From: Streptomyces griseorubiginosus
Lineage (GTDB): Bacteria; Actinomycetota; Actinomycetes; Streptomycetales; Streptomycetaceae
Reading direction: 5' to 3'
DNA length: 64,000 bases
Assembly (NCBI RefSeq): GCF_017614965.1
Contig: NZ_WVUG01000007.1
Span: forward strand, 1-64,000
Shown: one piece after another, positions 53,262 to 62,904 of the stretch
Numbering within the stretch: position 1 is the stretch's first letter
How the letters are laid out: each line of letters opens with the position of its first letter
The notes under the pieces: model-generated
Seen by the model: only the letters and a program-made list of their open reading frames with translations
Databases searched by the model: none
What the model was told of the DNA's origin: nothing
Translations under genes and position numbers: made by a program

Positions 53262-56216
53262 GTGTCTGAGAACGCCTTCACCACGCCGCTGATCGGCCGC
53301 GACGAGGACCTCGCCCGGCTCGGCGAGGTGCTGGAGCGCGCCCGCCGGGGCGAGGCGGGGGCGGTGCTGGTGGCGGGGGACGCCGGGGTCGGCAAGACAC
53401 GGCTGCTGGCCGAGGTCGCCGCGCGGGCGTCGGCGGCCGGCATGGCCGTGCTCACCGGCCACTGCGTGGACCTCGGTGACGTGGGTCTGCCGTATCTGCC
53501 GTTCACGGAGATCCTCGGACTGCTGGCGGCTGACGAGCGGTGCGCCGAGGTGCTGGCCGCGCATCCCGTGGTGGACCGGCTGCTCGGCGCGGGGACGGAC
53601 GCCTCGGGGGACGCGGGCGGCCGGCTGCGGCTCTTCGAGGGCATGGCCGGACTGCTGGCCGACCTCTCCGACCGCGTGCCCCTGCTGCTGATCCTGGAGG
53701 ACCTGCACTGGGCGGACCAGTCCTCCCGCGACCTGCTGCGGTTCCTGCTCAGCCGCGGCATCCTCCAGCGCCCGGCGGGCGGCGCCCCGACCCACCGTCT
53801 CGCCGTCCTCGCGTCCTACCGCGCGGACGACCTGCACCGCCGTCACCCGCTGCGGCCGCTGCTGGCCGAGCTGGTGCGTCTGCCGGCCGTGGAGCGGCTC
53901 GAACTGCGGCCCCTGGGCGACGCGGACGTCACCCGCCTGGTGCGGGCCCTCCAGGACCGCCCGCTGCCGGAGGACACGGTCCGCGGGATCGTCCAGCGGG
54001 CGGAGGGCAACGCCTTCTACGCGGAGGAACTGCTCGCGGCGACCGACACCGGGGCGGGCGGAGTGCCCAGCGGGCTGGCCGACGTCCTGCTCATCCGGAT
54101 CGAGCAGCTTTCGGAGACGGCCCAGCGGGTGCTGCGCACGGCCGCCGTCGCCGGGCGGCGGGTGGAGCACGACCTGCTGCGGGAGGCGGTCGGCCTGCCC
54201 GAGGACGAGCTGGAGTCGGCGCTGCGCGAGGCGATCGGCCGGCAGCTCCTCGTCCCCGGGACCGGCGACACCTACGCCTTCCGGCACGCGCTGGCCCGCG
54301 AGGCGGTGTACGCGGACCTGCTGCCCGGTGAGCGGGCCCGGCTGCACGGCGCGTTCGCCCGGCTGCTGTCCGTGTGCGGCCACCGGGCCGAGAGCGCGGC
54401 CGAGCGCGCCCACCACTACCGGGAGAGCCATGACCTGGCCGAGGCCCTCGCCGCATCCCTGGAGGCCGCCGACCACGCCCAGCGCGTGGGCGCGCCCGCC
54501 GAGGAGCTACGGCACCTGGAAACCGCCCTCGACCTGTGGGAGGCCGTCGACGCGGCGGACCGCCCGGTGGGCGACGGCCTGGACCGGGTGCCCCTGACAC
54601 TGCGCGCCTCGGCCGCGGCCCGACATGCCGGGGAGTCGCACCGGGCCGTGTCCCTCACTCGCTCCGCGCTCGCCCACATCGGCCAGGACGCCGACTCCGA
54701 GCTCGCCGCCCGCGTCCGCTACACCCTGGCCGGCAACCTGCTGGACGTGGACAGCCTGACCGCCGCGTTCGCCTACAGCAGCGAGGCACTGGCGCTGATC
54801 CCCGCCGAGCCGCCGACCCGGACCTGGGTGTGGGCGGCGGCCACCCATGTCCTGGCGGCCCGCCAGGTCGGGGAGAACGGGACGGCGCTGCGGGTGGCCC
54901 GCCAGGCGCTGCACGTGGCCGAGGAACTGGGCGTGCGGGACGCGCAGGCCGACCTGCTGGTCTCCCTGGCGGTCCTGGAGAGCGGCGGCCGCCGTACCCC
55001 CGAGGGACGCGAGCGGCTCGAGGCGGCCCGGGAGCTGGCCCGGCGCTCGGGGAACGCGCCGGTGGAGATGCGCGTCCTGTTCAACCTCGCGGTCGGCTGC
55101 TTCGAGGCCGGTGACCTCCAGGGGTGCCTGCCCTGGGTGACCGAGGGCCTGGAGCGCGCCCGTCGCACCGGGCTGCTGTCGTCGCCGTACCCGCTGGAGA
55201 TGCGCTATCTGCACCTGCTGGTGCTGTACACGCTGGGCCACTGGGACGCGTGTCTGCGGGCCGCGGCGACGGATGCCGCGGTGCTGCCCGCGGCGGGCGG
55301 GTACGCGTCCGGGCCCGCGCTGTACGTGTCTCTGGCCCGGGGTGACCTGTCGGCGGCCGAGCGGGCCCGGACGCTGCTGGAGGGGCCCTTCGACTGGATG
55401 GGCACGCTGGTCGCCGGCATCGCGTTGACGGAGGCGTCCGTCCTGCGGGGTGACCCGGGGGAGGCGGTGCGCAGGACGCGGGAGACGGTGGACGCGCTCG
55501 GCGACGGCTCGGGCAGCCGCCCCGACGTGACCGTGCGACTGGCGGCGCTGGCGCTGGGCGCGGTCGCGGACGCGGCGGCCGAGTCGCGGCCGGCCGGTGA
55601 CGCGCCCGGGCGGTGGAAGGACACCGCGGACGAACTGGTCGAGCTGGCGCGGGGTGTGGCCGGGCACGGGGAGGACGGGCTGCCGCAGGGCCCGGAGGGG
55701 GTGGCGTGGCTGGCGCGGGCCGAGGCGGAGTGGACGCGGGCCGTGTCCGGTCCGGACGCGGCGGCCTGGGAGAAGGCGGTGGCCGCGTTCTCCTACGGGG
55801 ACGTGTACGAGCGGGTGCGCTGCCAGGTCCGGCTCGTGGAGGCCCTGTTGGCGGCCGAGCGGCGCGCGGAGGCGGCCGACCAGGCCCGCGAGGCGCGGGC
55901 GACGGCCGAACACCTCGGCGCGGCGCCGCTGCTTCAGCGGCTCGACGCCCTGATACGCCGCGGCCGTCTCGCCGACGCACCGGCGGGCGGCGAGCGGACC
56001 TCGCCGCTCACCGCCCGCGAGCAGGACGTGCTGCGGCTGCTCGCGCTCGGCCGCAGCAACCGGCAGATCGGCGAGGAGTTGTTCATCAGCGGCAAGACGG
56101 CGAGCGTGCACGTCTCCAACATCCTGGCCAAGCTCGGCGCGACGAGCCGTACGGAGGCGGTGGCGATCGCCTACCGGGAGGGTCTCATCGCGCCCGAGCC
56201 GACGGCCTCGGGCTGA
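53262..56216 (+). CDS. LAL-type LuxR-family ATPase regulator
   Basis: Large regulator of 984 residues. N-terminal AAA/STAND ATPase: IGRDEDLARLGEVLERARRG, Walker A GDAGVGKT at 39-46, Walker B LLLILEDLHWADQS; then a long TPR-like helical domain (~330-880) and a C-terminal LuxR HTH (LTAREQDVLRLLALGRSNRQ, ELFISGKTASVHVSNILAKL). Such LALs (e.g. MalT-like) are activated by an inducer and ATP. GTG 53262 has no obvious Shine-Dalgarno; the gene starts 90 bases after the zinc-finger gene. Its target genes are unknown; the glycan operon downstream is convergent. Confidence 0.92.
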   Translation: MSENAFTTPLIGRDEDLARLGEVLERARRGEAGAVLVAGDAGVGKTRLLAEVAARASAAGMAVLTGHCVDLGDVGLPYLPFTEILGLLAADERCAEVLAAHPVVDRLLGAGTDASGDAGGRLRLFEGMAGLLADLSDRVPLLLILEDLHWADQSSRDLLRFLLSRGILQRPAGGAPTHRLAVLASYRADDLHRRHPLRPLLAELVRLPAVERLELRPLGDADVTRLVRALQDRPLPEDTVRGIVQRAEGNAFYAEELLAATDTGAGGVPSGLADVLLIRIEQLSETAQRVLRTAAVAGRRVEHDLLREAVGLPEDELESALREAIGRQLLVPGTGDTYAFRHALAREAVYADLLPGERARLHGAFARLLSVCGHRAESAAERAHHYRESHDLAEALAASLEAADHAQRVGAPAEELRHLETALDLWEAVDAADRPVGDGLDRVPLTLRASAAARHAGESHRAVSLTRSALAHIGQDADSELAARVRYTLAGNLLDVDSLTAAFAYSSEALALIPAEPPTRTWVWAAATHVLAARQVGENGTALRVARQALHVAEELGVRDAQADLLVSLAVLESGGRRTPEGRERLEAARELARRSGNAPVEMRVLFNLAVGCFEAGDLQGCLPWVTEGLERARRTGLLSSPYPLEMRYLHLLVLYTLGHWDACLRAAATDAAVLPAAGGYASGPALYVSLARGDLSAAERARTLLEGPFDWMGTLVAGIALTEASVLRGDPGEAVRRTRETVDALGDGSGSRPDVTVRLAALALGAVADAAAESRPAGDAPGRWKDTADELVELARGVAGHGEDGLPQGPEGVAWLARAEAEWTRAVSGPDAAAWEKAVAAFSYGDVYERVRCQVRLVEALLAAERRAEAADQAREARATAEHLGAAPLLQRLDALIRRGRLADAPAGGERTSPLTAREQDVLRLLALGRSNRQIGEELFISGKTASVHVSNILAKLGATSRTEAVAIAYREGLIAPEPTASG

Positions 56217-56229
56217 GGGGCTGCGCGGC

Positions 56230-57468
56230 TCACTCGCGTCCGGTGCAGTCGAGCCTGGTGAGGTCGACGGCGTCGGCCATCGCCTGCATTCCTTTGTCGT
56301 TGGGGTGCAGATGGTCGCCGCCGTCGAAGAAGGGCAGGATCCGCTCCGGGTCGTAGGGGCTGCGCAGGATGTGGTCGAAGTCGGTGTACGCGTCGAAGTC
56401 GCCGCTGGTGCGGATGTAGGCGTTGACCTCCTGGCGTACGGCCTCGGCCGCCGGATCCCACTCCGACCAGCCCTTGAAGGGGGCGACGGTGGCGCCGACC
56501 ACGCACTTGCCGGCCGCGTGGACACGGCGGGCGATCTCGCGGTAGCCGGCGACGAGGTTCTGGGCGGTGACACCGTTGTGGCTCTTGATGTCGTTGACGC
56601 CCTCGAAGAGGAAGACCGTGCGCACGCCCGGCTGGGAGAGGACGTCGCGCTGCAGACGGTTCAGGGCGCTCTGGCCGGCGCCGTCGGCGAGGACCTGGTT
56701 GCCGGAGATCCCCTCGTTGGCGACACCCCGGATCGCGCTGTGCGTCCTCTCCAGCCGGCGGGCGAGGTAGTCGGGCCAGCGGCGGTTGAGGTCGCTGGTG
56801 GACTGCCAGCCGTCGGTGATGGAGTCGCCGAGCGCCACGACGGCCGCGGTGCCCGCGTGCGGTCGTACGGACACGGAGTCCAGATAGGCCCAGGAGCCGG
56901 TCGTCCGCGTCCAGTCGGCCGCCCCCTCCTCGGCGGTGTGGTCGCCCTGGGTGACGTACGAGGTCTGCATGGCCATTCCGTGGCCGGTCGCCGGGCCCGC
57001 CGCGGACGGCGAGTGGATGCTGACGACCAGGTTGGTGGCGGCGGGCAGCCGTCCGGGCAGCGCGTCGCTGAGGGCGACGGCGCCGGCCGGGATGGTGATC
57101 GAGCGGGCGCCGTCGAAGGTCAGGCGCCGGTTGCTGCCGTGGACCAGTGCGGCGCCGGTCTGCTGGATGCCCGCGTAGACGCTGTCGAAGGTGACGGGGC
57201 GGTCTCCGAAGGCGTTGGAGAGCCGGACGCGCAGGTCGGTGCCGCCGACGCCGGTGTGCACGATCAGCCGGTAGCCGCGGTCGGGCACGGCGTCGCCGAT
57301 CCGGTCGGCGCTCGCGCCCCAGGTGACGACGTCCCGCCCGTCGGCGGGCGCCCCCACCACCGCGAACTCGGGCTGTCGGCCGGTCGCCTCGACCGGTGAC
57401 GCCTGGAAGGCGCCGGCCAGCAGCAGGAGGGCGGCGAGCCGGACGGCCCGTCTGTGCCGGGCCCTCAC
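56230..57468 (-). CDS. Secreted SGNH/GDSL hydrolase
   Basis: Protein of 412 residues. A signal peptide (RRAVRLAALLLLAGAFQASPVEA) and an N-terminal beta-rich domain (~35-200, VVTWGASADRIGDAVPDRGY) precede the SGNH domain: block I ALGDSITDGW with nucleophile Ser216, block II GISGN, block III FEGVNDI, block V DHLHPN with Asp385 and His388. GTG 57468 overlaps the fucosidase stop as GTGA, so the two are coupled. Family members are carbohydrate esterases or lipases; with fucosidase and galactosidase beside it, removal of acetyl groups from a glycan is likely. Confidence 0.9.
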   Translation of the reverse strand: MRARHRRAVRLAALLLLAGAFQASPVEATGRQPEFAVVGAPADGRDVVTWGASADRIGDAVPDRGYRLIVHTGVGGTDLRVRLSNAFGDRPVTFDSVYAGIQQTGAALVHGSNRRLTFDGARSITIPAGAVALSDALPGRLPAATNLVVSIHSPSAAGPATGHGMAMQTSYVTQGDHTAEEGAADWTRTTGSWAYLDSVSVRPHAGTAAVVALGDSITDGWQSTSDLNRRWPDYLARRLERTHSAIRGVANEGISGNQVLADGAGQSALNRLQRDVLSQPGVRTVFLFEGVNDIKSHNGVTAQNLVAGYREIARRVHAAGKCVVGATVAPFKGWSEWDPAAEAVRQEVNAYIRTSGDFDAYTDFDHILRSPYDPERILPFFDGGDHLHPNDKGMQAMADAVDLTRLDCTGRE

Positions 57469-59837
57469 CGCGCGAAGTCCTTGATCGTCACGGACCCTCC
57501 GGGCGCTACGGTCACGGTCCGCGACGAGCCGCCGAACGCGACCGTCGTCGTACGGCCGCCCACACTTCGGATGCGTGCCTCGGTCGGCCTCCCGTTCTGC
57601 CAGCGTAGGTCGACGACGAAGCCGCCGCGCGCCGGGGCTCCGGTGAGCGATCCGGAGGCGGCCCAGGCGTCCGGGAGGGCCGGGAGCAGTTCCAGATGGC
57701 CCGGCCGGGAGTACAGCAGCATCTCGGTCACGGCCGCCGGGGTACCGAAGTTGGCGTCGATCTGGAAGATGCCCCGGCCCGGCCTGGTCTCGTAGATGTC
57801 GAAGAGGTTGGGCGCGGTGCCGTTGCCGCCGTTCACCGACGGGCGCAGGTTGGTGACGATCAGCTGGTAGGCGTTGTCGGCGTTCTTCAGGCGCGCCCAG
57901 CACAGGCTCCGCCAGGCGTTGGCCCAGCCGAAGCTGTTCATGCCGCGCGCGGTCAGCAGGGTGGTGGCGCCGTCCACGACCTCGGACGGGGTGGAGCCGT
58001 CGGGACGGATGCGGTCGCCGGGGAACAGGCCGACCAGCGGCGAGAGATGACGGTGAGTGGTCTCGCCGAGGTTGTCGGGGGACATCCATTCCTCGAGCCA
58101 GCCGGTCTTCGGGCTCACCTGGGGAAGGTACAGCTTTTTACGGAGGCCGGAGATGGTTTCCGCGTAGCCGCCGTCCCGCTTCAGCTCGGCCGAGGCCACG
58201 CAGTAGTTGCCGAACAGCGCCCACACCAGCTCCTGTGCGTAGGTGATGCCCTTCGCGTCGCGGGGTCCCTGTTCCGGCGACCAGTCGCTGTCGGCGATCA
58301 GCACCTCCTTGGAGCCGCCCGGCAGGGTCGTGGTGAGCAGCCGGGCCTCCCAGAACTCGCAGGCGCCCTTGAGCAGCGGGTAGATCTTCTCCAGATGGGC
58401 GCGCGAGCGGGTGAACTCGTAGTGCTCCCACAGGGAGTTGCACAGCCAGGCGTTGCCCGCCGGATGCCACCACCAGCCGCCTCCGCCGTAGGGGTTGGTG
58501 GAGATGGCGAGGGTCCACCCGGCGTTCTTGCCCCTGGAGTTGCGGTAGCGGTTGCGGGGGTCGTTGAACAGCCGGCGGGTCAGGTCGGTCCAGGACGGCA
58601 CCTGGGCGACGCAGTAGTCGGTGAGGGCGTCGAAGCAGGCGGACAGGGCCGCCCGGTCGGCCATCCAGTAGTTCATCTGGATGTTGATGTCGGTGTGGTA
58701 GTCACCCATCCAGTCCGGGTCGTTGCCGTCGAGCCACAGCCCCTGGAGCCCCAGGGGCAGGCTGCCGCGCGATCCGGAGATCATCAGATAGCGGCCGAAC
58801 TGGACGTAGGCTGCCTCGAGTTCGGGGTCGGGTGCGCCGTCGCGCGCCCGGGCCCGCAGCCGCTCCCAGGTGTCGAGGGAACGCTGCTGGGCGGTTGAGG
58901 TCCCCAGCGAGAGACCGAACTGTCCGAACAGCGCGTGGTGGTCGGTGACATGGGTGCGCAGCAGGGTGTCCGCGGAGTGCGCGGCGGCGTCGGTGACCTT
59001 GCTGCGGGCGAGGCGCCGGGGGTCGAGGGACGGGTCGCGGTAGCCCTGGGCCGCGTCCGGCGCGTAGTTGGTGCCGCCGCTCACCACCACGGTGAGGTCC
59101 TTGCAGCCGGCGAAGGAGATGTGCGAGCCGCTGACGGTGACGCGGCCGCCGGTGCCGTGCGCGGTCACGGCGGCCCCGTACTCGAGGCCGTTCGCGAACG
59201 CGGCACCGAAGGAGACTCCGGCGCCCTCGCCGTGCGTGCCCTCCAGCGTGACGGTGCCGGTGTAGCGGCCTGTCCCGCTCTGGGTGAGGTGCAGCACGAT
59301 CACGTCGTCGGGTCGGCTGGCGAAGAGCTGCCGCTGATACGTGACTCCCGAGCGGACGTACGACGTCGTCACCACGCCCCGGGCGAGGTCGAGGGTGCGG
59401 CGGTAGCGGGAGACGGCACCGAGGTCGTGGTCGGGGATGTCGACGGTGAGCCGGGCGAGCAGGGTGAGGGAGCCGAAGTGGTCGCGGTCGTAGGGGAACT
59501 GGCCGTCGGCGTCGAGGGTGTCGTTGAGGCCGCCGGTCCACATCGTGGCGTCGGTGACGAGCAGGACCTCGTGGCCGGGGTCGTTGCTCGCGAGGGCGCC
59601 GAGGCGGCCGTTTCCGACCGGGAGCCCCTGTTCGATCATGGAGTTGTCGTCGGCGGGGGCCTGCCACCACAGCTCGTCGTGCGAACTCGACGTGATCCGG
59701 GGTGCGTTGGCGGGCCGTTCGGGTGCGGCCGAGGCGGTGAAGGCGGGCAGTGCCGCCAGGGCGGCTCCGGTGGCGGTGGCGGCGGTGGCGGCGAGCAGGT
59801 CGCGTCTGGGAAGCAGGCGTGCGGGATCGGTGTTCAC
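57465..59837 (-). CDS. GH95 alpha-L-fucosidase-like enzyme (Tat-exported)
   Basis: Protein of 790 residues. A twin-arginine signal (LLPRRDLLAATAATATGAAL) points to Tat export of the folded enzyme. Catalytic part: N-terminal beta domain with WWQAPADDNSMIEQGLPVGN, then the (alpha/alpha)6 barrel with NIQMNYWMADRAAL, LQGLWLDGNDPDWMGDYHTD, GWTLAISTNPYGGGGW and EEWMSPDNLGETTHRHLSPL, typical of GH95. GTG 59837 has AAGGAG upstream. It cuts alpha-1,2-fucose (or alpha-L-galactose in some members). Downstream of the GH27 gene with 20 bases between and coupled to the SGNH gene. Confidence 0.92.
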   Translation of the reverse strand: MNTDPARLLPRRDLLAATAATATGAALAALPAFTASAAPERPANAPRITSSSHDELWWQAPADDNSMIEQGLPVGNGRLGALASNDPGHEVLLVTDATMWTGGLNDTLDADGQFPYDRDHFGSLTLLARLTVDIPDHDLGAVSRYRRTLDLARGVVTTSYVRSGVTYQRQLFASRPDDVIVLHLTQSGTGRYTGTVTLEGTHGEGAGVSFGAAFANGLEYGAAVTAHGTGGRVTVSGSHISFAGCKDLTVVVSGGTNYAPDAAQGYRDPSLDPRRLARSKVTDAAAHSADTLLRTHVTDHHALFGQFGLSLGTSTAQQRSLDTWERLRARARDGAPDPELEAAYVQFGRYLMISGSRGSLPLGLQGLWLDGNDPDWMGDYHTDINIQMNYWMADRAALSACFDALTDYCVAQVPSWTDLTRRLFNDPRNRYRNSRGKNAGWTLAISTNPYGGGGWWWHPAGNAWLCNSLWEHYEFTRSRAHLEKIYPLLKGACEFWEARLLTTTLPGGSKEVLIADSDWSPEQGPRDAKGITYAQELVWALFGNYCVASAELKRDGGYAETISGLRKKLYLPQVSPKTGWLEEWMSPDNLGETTHRHLSPLVGLFPGDRIRPDGSTPSEVVDGATTLLTARGMNSFGWANAWRSLCWARLKNADNAYQLIVTNLRPSVNGGNGTAPNLFDIYETRPGRGIFQIDANFGTPAAVTEMLLYSRPGHLELLPALPDAWAASGSLTGAPARGGFVVDLRWQNGRPTEARIRSVGGRTTTVAFGGSSRTVTVAPGGSVTIKDFAR

Positions 59838-59857
59838 TGCGGCTCCTTCAGGCTCGG

Positions 59858-61654
59858 TCAGGAAGACTTCGGGACGTCGATCCGGTCGATGTCCGGTGCG
59901 TAGCTGGTGCCGCTGTCGAAGGTGATCGTGTTGGAGCCGGCCTTGAGGGTCAACGGCACGCTGACCGTCTCGACGGTTCCCCAGTCGCCGGTGGAGGGGA
60001 ACTTGTGGTTCGTCGCGCCGCCGCCGTTGACGGAGACGGCGGCGGAGCGGGCGTCGCCGCTGACGTAGGCGATCTTCACCTGGTAGGTGCCGGACTTGGG
60101 GACGACGACGTCGTTGACGGTCAGCTTGCCGCCGAGGTAGAGGTTGCCGACCTTCTTGCCGCCGGAGCAGGCGGAGCAGTCGGCGACGGAGGCGTTGCCG
60201 GCGAGGGTGTTGGCGGGGGATTCGGCCTCGTAGCCGGTGAAGGCGAGCGCGCTGCCGTGCGGGGTGACGGTGAACAGGCGGGAGCCGTGGGCGGGCAGGG
60301 CCTCGGTCACCTTGTCCTTGAGGCTGCCGAGGTTCTCGTGGTTCCACAGGTCACGGACGGACCCCGTGCCGGTGAAGCCGAGGGAGGCCCAGGATGCGGA
60401 GACGGCGGCGGGGCTGTCGGCGAGGTTGAACAGGGCGACGGTGTAGCTGCCGTCGGGGTTCTTCGCGGCCCACACCTGCTGCGGGTCGGACGGGGTGATC
60501 GGCCGGGCGGGCGGGGTGGCGCCCTGGTTGAGGGCGATGACTTCCTTGTTGGTCAGCAGGGACAGACCGTAGGAGTCGAGGCGGGTGAGGTCGTCGCCGG
60601 TGAAGAGCGGCGACTTGGCAATGGCCCACAAAGTGGCGTAGCTCTGCCGTTCGGCCTTGGTCAGGCCGTCCATCTCGCCGTTGCCGACGTCGAGGGAGTC
60701 CAGGTCGTTCCAGCCGCCGGGGCCTGCGTACCTGGTCCAGCCGGGGGTGTCGTCCCAGCGGTCGTCGACGGAGTTCTCCCAGCTGACGAGGGTGTTGCAG
60801 TAGCACTCGACGTCGGTGTCGATGCGCCAGCCGTTGGAGTACTTCTTCCAGTCGGCGGCGTGTCCGATGTCGAGGGACCAGGAGAGTTCCAGGTGGATCG
60901 GGCGGCCGGTGGCGGCGATGGCCTTGTTCCACGCGGTCACGTCGGCAACGTTGTCGTACTGGTCACCGCTCTTGCCGGAGCCGGGGCCGACACCGTCGAG
61001 CTTGAGGAAGTCGTAGCCCCAGCCGGCGATCAACTGGGCCTGGGAGTCGATGTACTTCTGGGTGCAGGGGCGGGAGAAGTCGAGCTTGTAGGAGCTGTCC
61101 CAGCCGTTGGTGGTGCGCAGGTCGCCGTAGACGATGTCGGCGGTGGTGCAGCCGTCGGCGTTCCAGATCGGCGTCTTCCCGTCGCCGTACGCCTCCTTCT
61201 CCAGGCCGGCGGGCAGATAGATGCCCGCCTTGAGGCCCTTGGCGTGGATGCGGTCGGCGACGGCCTTCATGCCGCTCGGGAAGCGCCCGGGGTCGGCCTT
61301 CTGGCGTCCGTACTGGTCGTACTCCGGCTTCCAGGTGGTGTCGCGCCACCAGCCGGCGTCGATGTTGACGTAGTCGTAGCCGTACTTCTTCAGCTTGGCG
61401 GCCAGGGCGTCGGTCTGCTTGGTGACGTTGGCCTCGGTGAGGTAGCTGTAGTCGCCGTCGGGGTTGAGGCCGGGGTACTTGGAGGACTGCATGCTCCAAC
61501 TCGACCAGCCCATGTAGGGCTTGGCTGCGAGGGTGGGCGCGGTGGATCCGGCGTGGGCCGCCGGGGCGACGGTGACGGCGCCCGCGGCGAGGGCCAGGAC
61601 CACCGCGGCTCTGAGGGTGCGTGCGGGCAGGGCGGAGTACGAGGAAGACCTCAT
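59858..61654 (-). CDS. GH27 alpha-galactosidase with C-terminal carbohydrate-binding module
   Basis: Secreted enzyme of 598 residues. Signal peptide (LRAAVVLALAAGAVTVAPAAHA), then the GH27 barrel (~42-400): YMGWSSWSMQSSKY, YVNIDAGWW, nucleophile Asp220 in DFLKLDGVGPG, acid/base region WRIDTDVECY (probably Asp281) and GGWNDLDSLDVGNG. A beta domain follows, then a CBM35/CBM6-like module (~460-598, GYEAESPANTLAGNASVADC to SGTSYAPDIDRIDVPKSS). ATG 61654 has TGGAGG. Possible substrates: alpha-galactosyl side chains of plant galactomannan, or beta-L-arabinopyranosides (some GH27). In one operon with the fucosidase and the esterase-like gene. Confidence 0.92.
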   Translation of the reverse strand: MRSSSYSALPARTLRAAVVLALAAGAVTVAPAAHAGSTAPTLAAKPYMGWSSWSMQSSKYPGLNPDGDYSYLTEANVTKQTDALAAKLKKYGYDYVNIDAGWWRDTTWKPEYDQYGRQKADPGRFPSGMKAVADRIHAKGLKAGIYLPAGLEKEAYGDGKTPIWNADGCTTADIVYGDLRTTNGWDSSYKLDFSRPCTQKYIDSQAQLIAGWGYDFLKLDGVGPGSGKSGDQYDNVADVTAWNKAIAATGRPIHLELSWSLDIGHAADWKKYSNGWRIDTDVECYCNTLVSWENSVDDRWDDTPGWTRYAGPGGWNDLDSLDVGNGEMDGLTKAERQSYATLWAIAKSPLFTGDDLTRLDSYGLSLLTNKEVIALNQGATPPARPITPSDPQQVWAAKNPDGSYTVALFNLADSPAAVSASWASLGFTGTGSVRDLWNHENLGSLKDKVTEALPAHGSRLFTVTPHGSALAFTGYEAESPANTLAGNASVADCSACSGGKKVGNLYLGGKLTVNDVVVPKSGTYQVKIAYVSGDARSAAVSVNGGGATNHKFPSTGDWGTVETVSVPLTLKAGSNTITFDSGTSYAPDIDRIDVPKSS

Positions 61655-61680
61655 GGGTCGTGCCTCCAGGGGGAGTCGGA

Positions 61681-62868
61681 TCAGCGGCTCGGCTGCGGGT
61701 GATCTGAGGAGATGAAGGACTGGATGGCGGTGGCGGCGGCTCCGCGGGCCCATTCCTCGAAGGGCAGCGGACGGGTGAGTACGTCGCACCGGGCGGCGGA
61801 GCCGAAGGCGGCGGCGGTGAAGGCGTCGCGGATCTGCCCGGCGAAGAGGTCGTGGGCGGCGAGACCCTCGCCGGAGATGATCACGCGTTCCGGGCCGAGG
61901 AGGTTGGCGACGGTGGCGATGCCCCGGCCGATGGCCTCACCGGCCCGCGCGTACACCTCCCGCACGCCCGGCACAGCGCGGTGGGCCAGGGCGACGGCCT
62001 CGGTGGCGTCGGCGACCTGACGGCCGGTGGCGGCGCGGACCTGGCGGACGATCGCGGCCTCCCCCGCGATCGCCTCCACGCAGCCGCGGTTGCCGCAGTG
62101 GCAGGCCGGTCCGGCTGGGTCGACAGTGACATGACCGATCTCGCCGGCCACGCCGTGCGCGCCGGAGACGACCCGTCCGTGCACCACCAGGCCGCAGCCG
62201 ATTCCGGCGCCGACGGTCACCACGGCGAAGTCGGACAGGCCCACGCCCTCGCCGAACCACTGCTCGGCCACGGTCAGAGCCCGCACGTCGTTGTCGACGG
62301 TGACCGGCAACCCGCAGGTCATGGCGGCGAGTTCAGCAAGCGGGACGTCCCGCCACTCCAGGAACGGCGAGTAGCGGACGACGCCCTCGGCGCGGTCCAC
62401 GTCGCCGGAGACGGCGATCCCGAGGCCCTGCACGGTTGAGCCCAACTCATCGGCGGACAGCAGCAGTTCGTCGACGAGGCGTGCGATGTCGGCGAGTACG
62501 GACCTGGTGTCGCGGCCGGCCAGCGGCAGGCGGCGGTCGGCGCGGATTCGGCAGCACAGGTCGGTGAGCACGGCGATGATCTCGTCGCCGGTCACCTTGA
62601 CCCCGAGGAACAACGCCCGTCCGCCGTCGACCCGCACCGGGTTGGCGGGCCGCCCGAGCGTCGGCCGGCCCTCGTCCGCCGTGTCCTCCACCAGGTACCC
62701 GGCCTCGATCAGGGGCTTGACCGCCTTGGTGACGGCGGCCGGCGACAGCCCCGCCCGCCGGGCCGCCTCCAGCCGGGTGAGCGGTCCGTGGGACAGGACC
62801 GTGGTGAAGATCTGCGAGGCGGCCGGCGTGTTCGCCGGGAACGTCTCGACAGGAGGGGGCTGGCGCAT
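61681..62868 (-). CDS. ROK-family transcriptional regulator
   Basis: Regulator of 395 residues. N-terminal winged HTH (LTRLEAARRAGLSPAAVTKA) and a C-terminal ROK sugar-binding domain: DVDRAEGVVRYSPFLEWRDV, VDNDVRALTVAEQWFG, GAGIGCGLVVHGRVVSGAHG, and the ROK zinc motif CHCGNRGCVEA. ATG 62868 is preferred: it stands seven bases after a -10-like TAGGTT (see the promoter entry) and no Shine-Dalgarno is needed for a leaderless transcript; a TTG at 62904 is also in frame. It lies 26 bases upstream of the GH27 gene on the same strand. Expected to repress the operon until a sugar binds. Confidence 0.92.
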   Translation of the reverse strand: MRQPPPVETFPANTPAASQIFTTVLSHGPLTRLEAARRAGLSPAAVTKAVKPLIEAGYLVEDTADEGRPTLGRPANPVRVDGGRALFLGVKVTGDEIIAVLTDLCCRIRADRRLPLAGRDTRSVLADIARLVDELLLSADELGSTVQGLGIAVSGDVDRAEGVVRYSPFLEWRDVPLAELAAMTCGLPVTVDNDVRALTVAEQWFGEGVGLSDFAVVTVGAGIGCGLVVHGRVVSGAHGVAGEIGHVTVDPAGPACHCGNRGCVEAIAGEAAIVRQVRAATGRQVADATEAVALAHRAVPGVREVYARAGEAIGRGIATVANLLGPERVIISGEGLAAHDLFAGQIRDAFTAAAFGSAARCDVLTRPLPFEEWARGAAATAIQSFISSDHPQPSR

Positions 62869-62875
62869 GACCGGG

Positions 62876-62904
62876 AACCTAGAGGGCTTCTTTTCCGTCG
62901 TCAA
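62876..62904 (-). promoter_or_regulatory. Vegetative promoter of the ROK gene
   Basis: On the minus strand, TTGACG (62904-62899), exactly 17 bases, then TAGGTT (62881-62876), a near-consensus HrdB-type promoter. Only seven bases separate the -10 from ATG 62868, so the start of transcription should fall at or next to the start codon, giving a leaderless mRNA. Confidence 0.75.

Noticed and set aside
54507-56573. 688-residue minus-strand open frame
   Set aside because: Antisense to the LuxR-type regulator gene and to the end of the SGNH gene; no coding signature.
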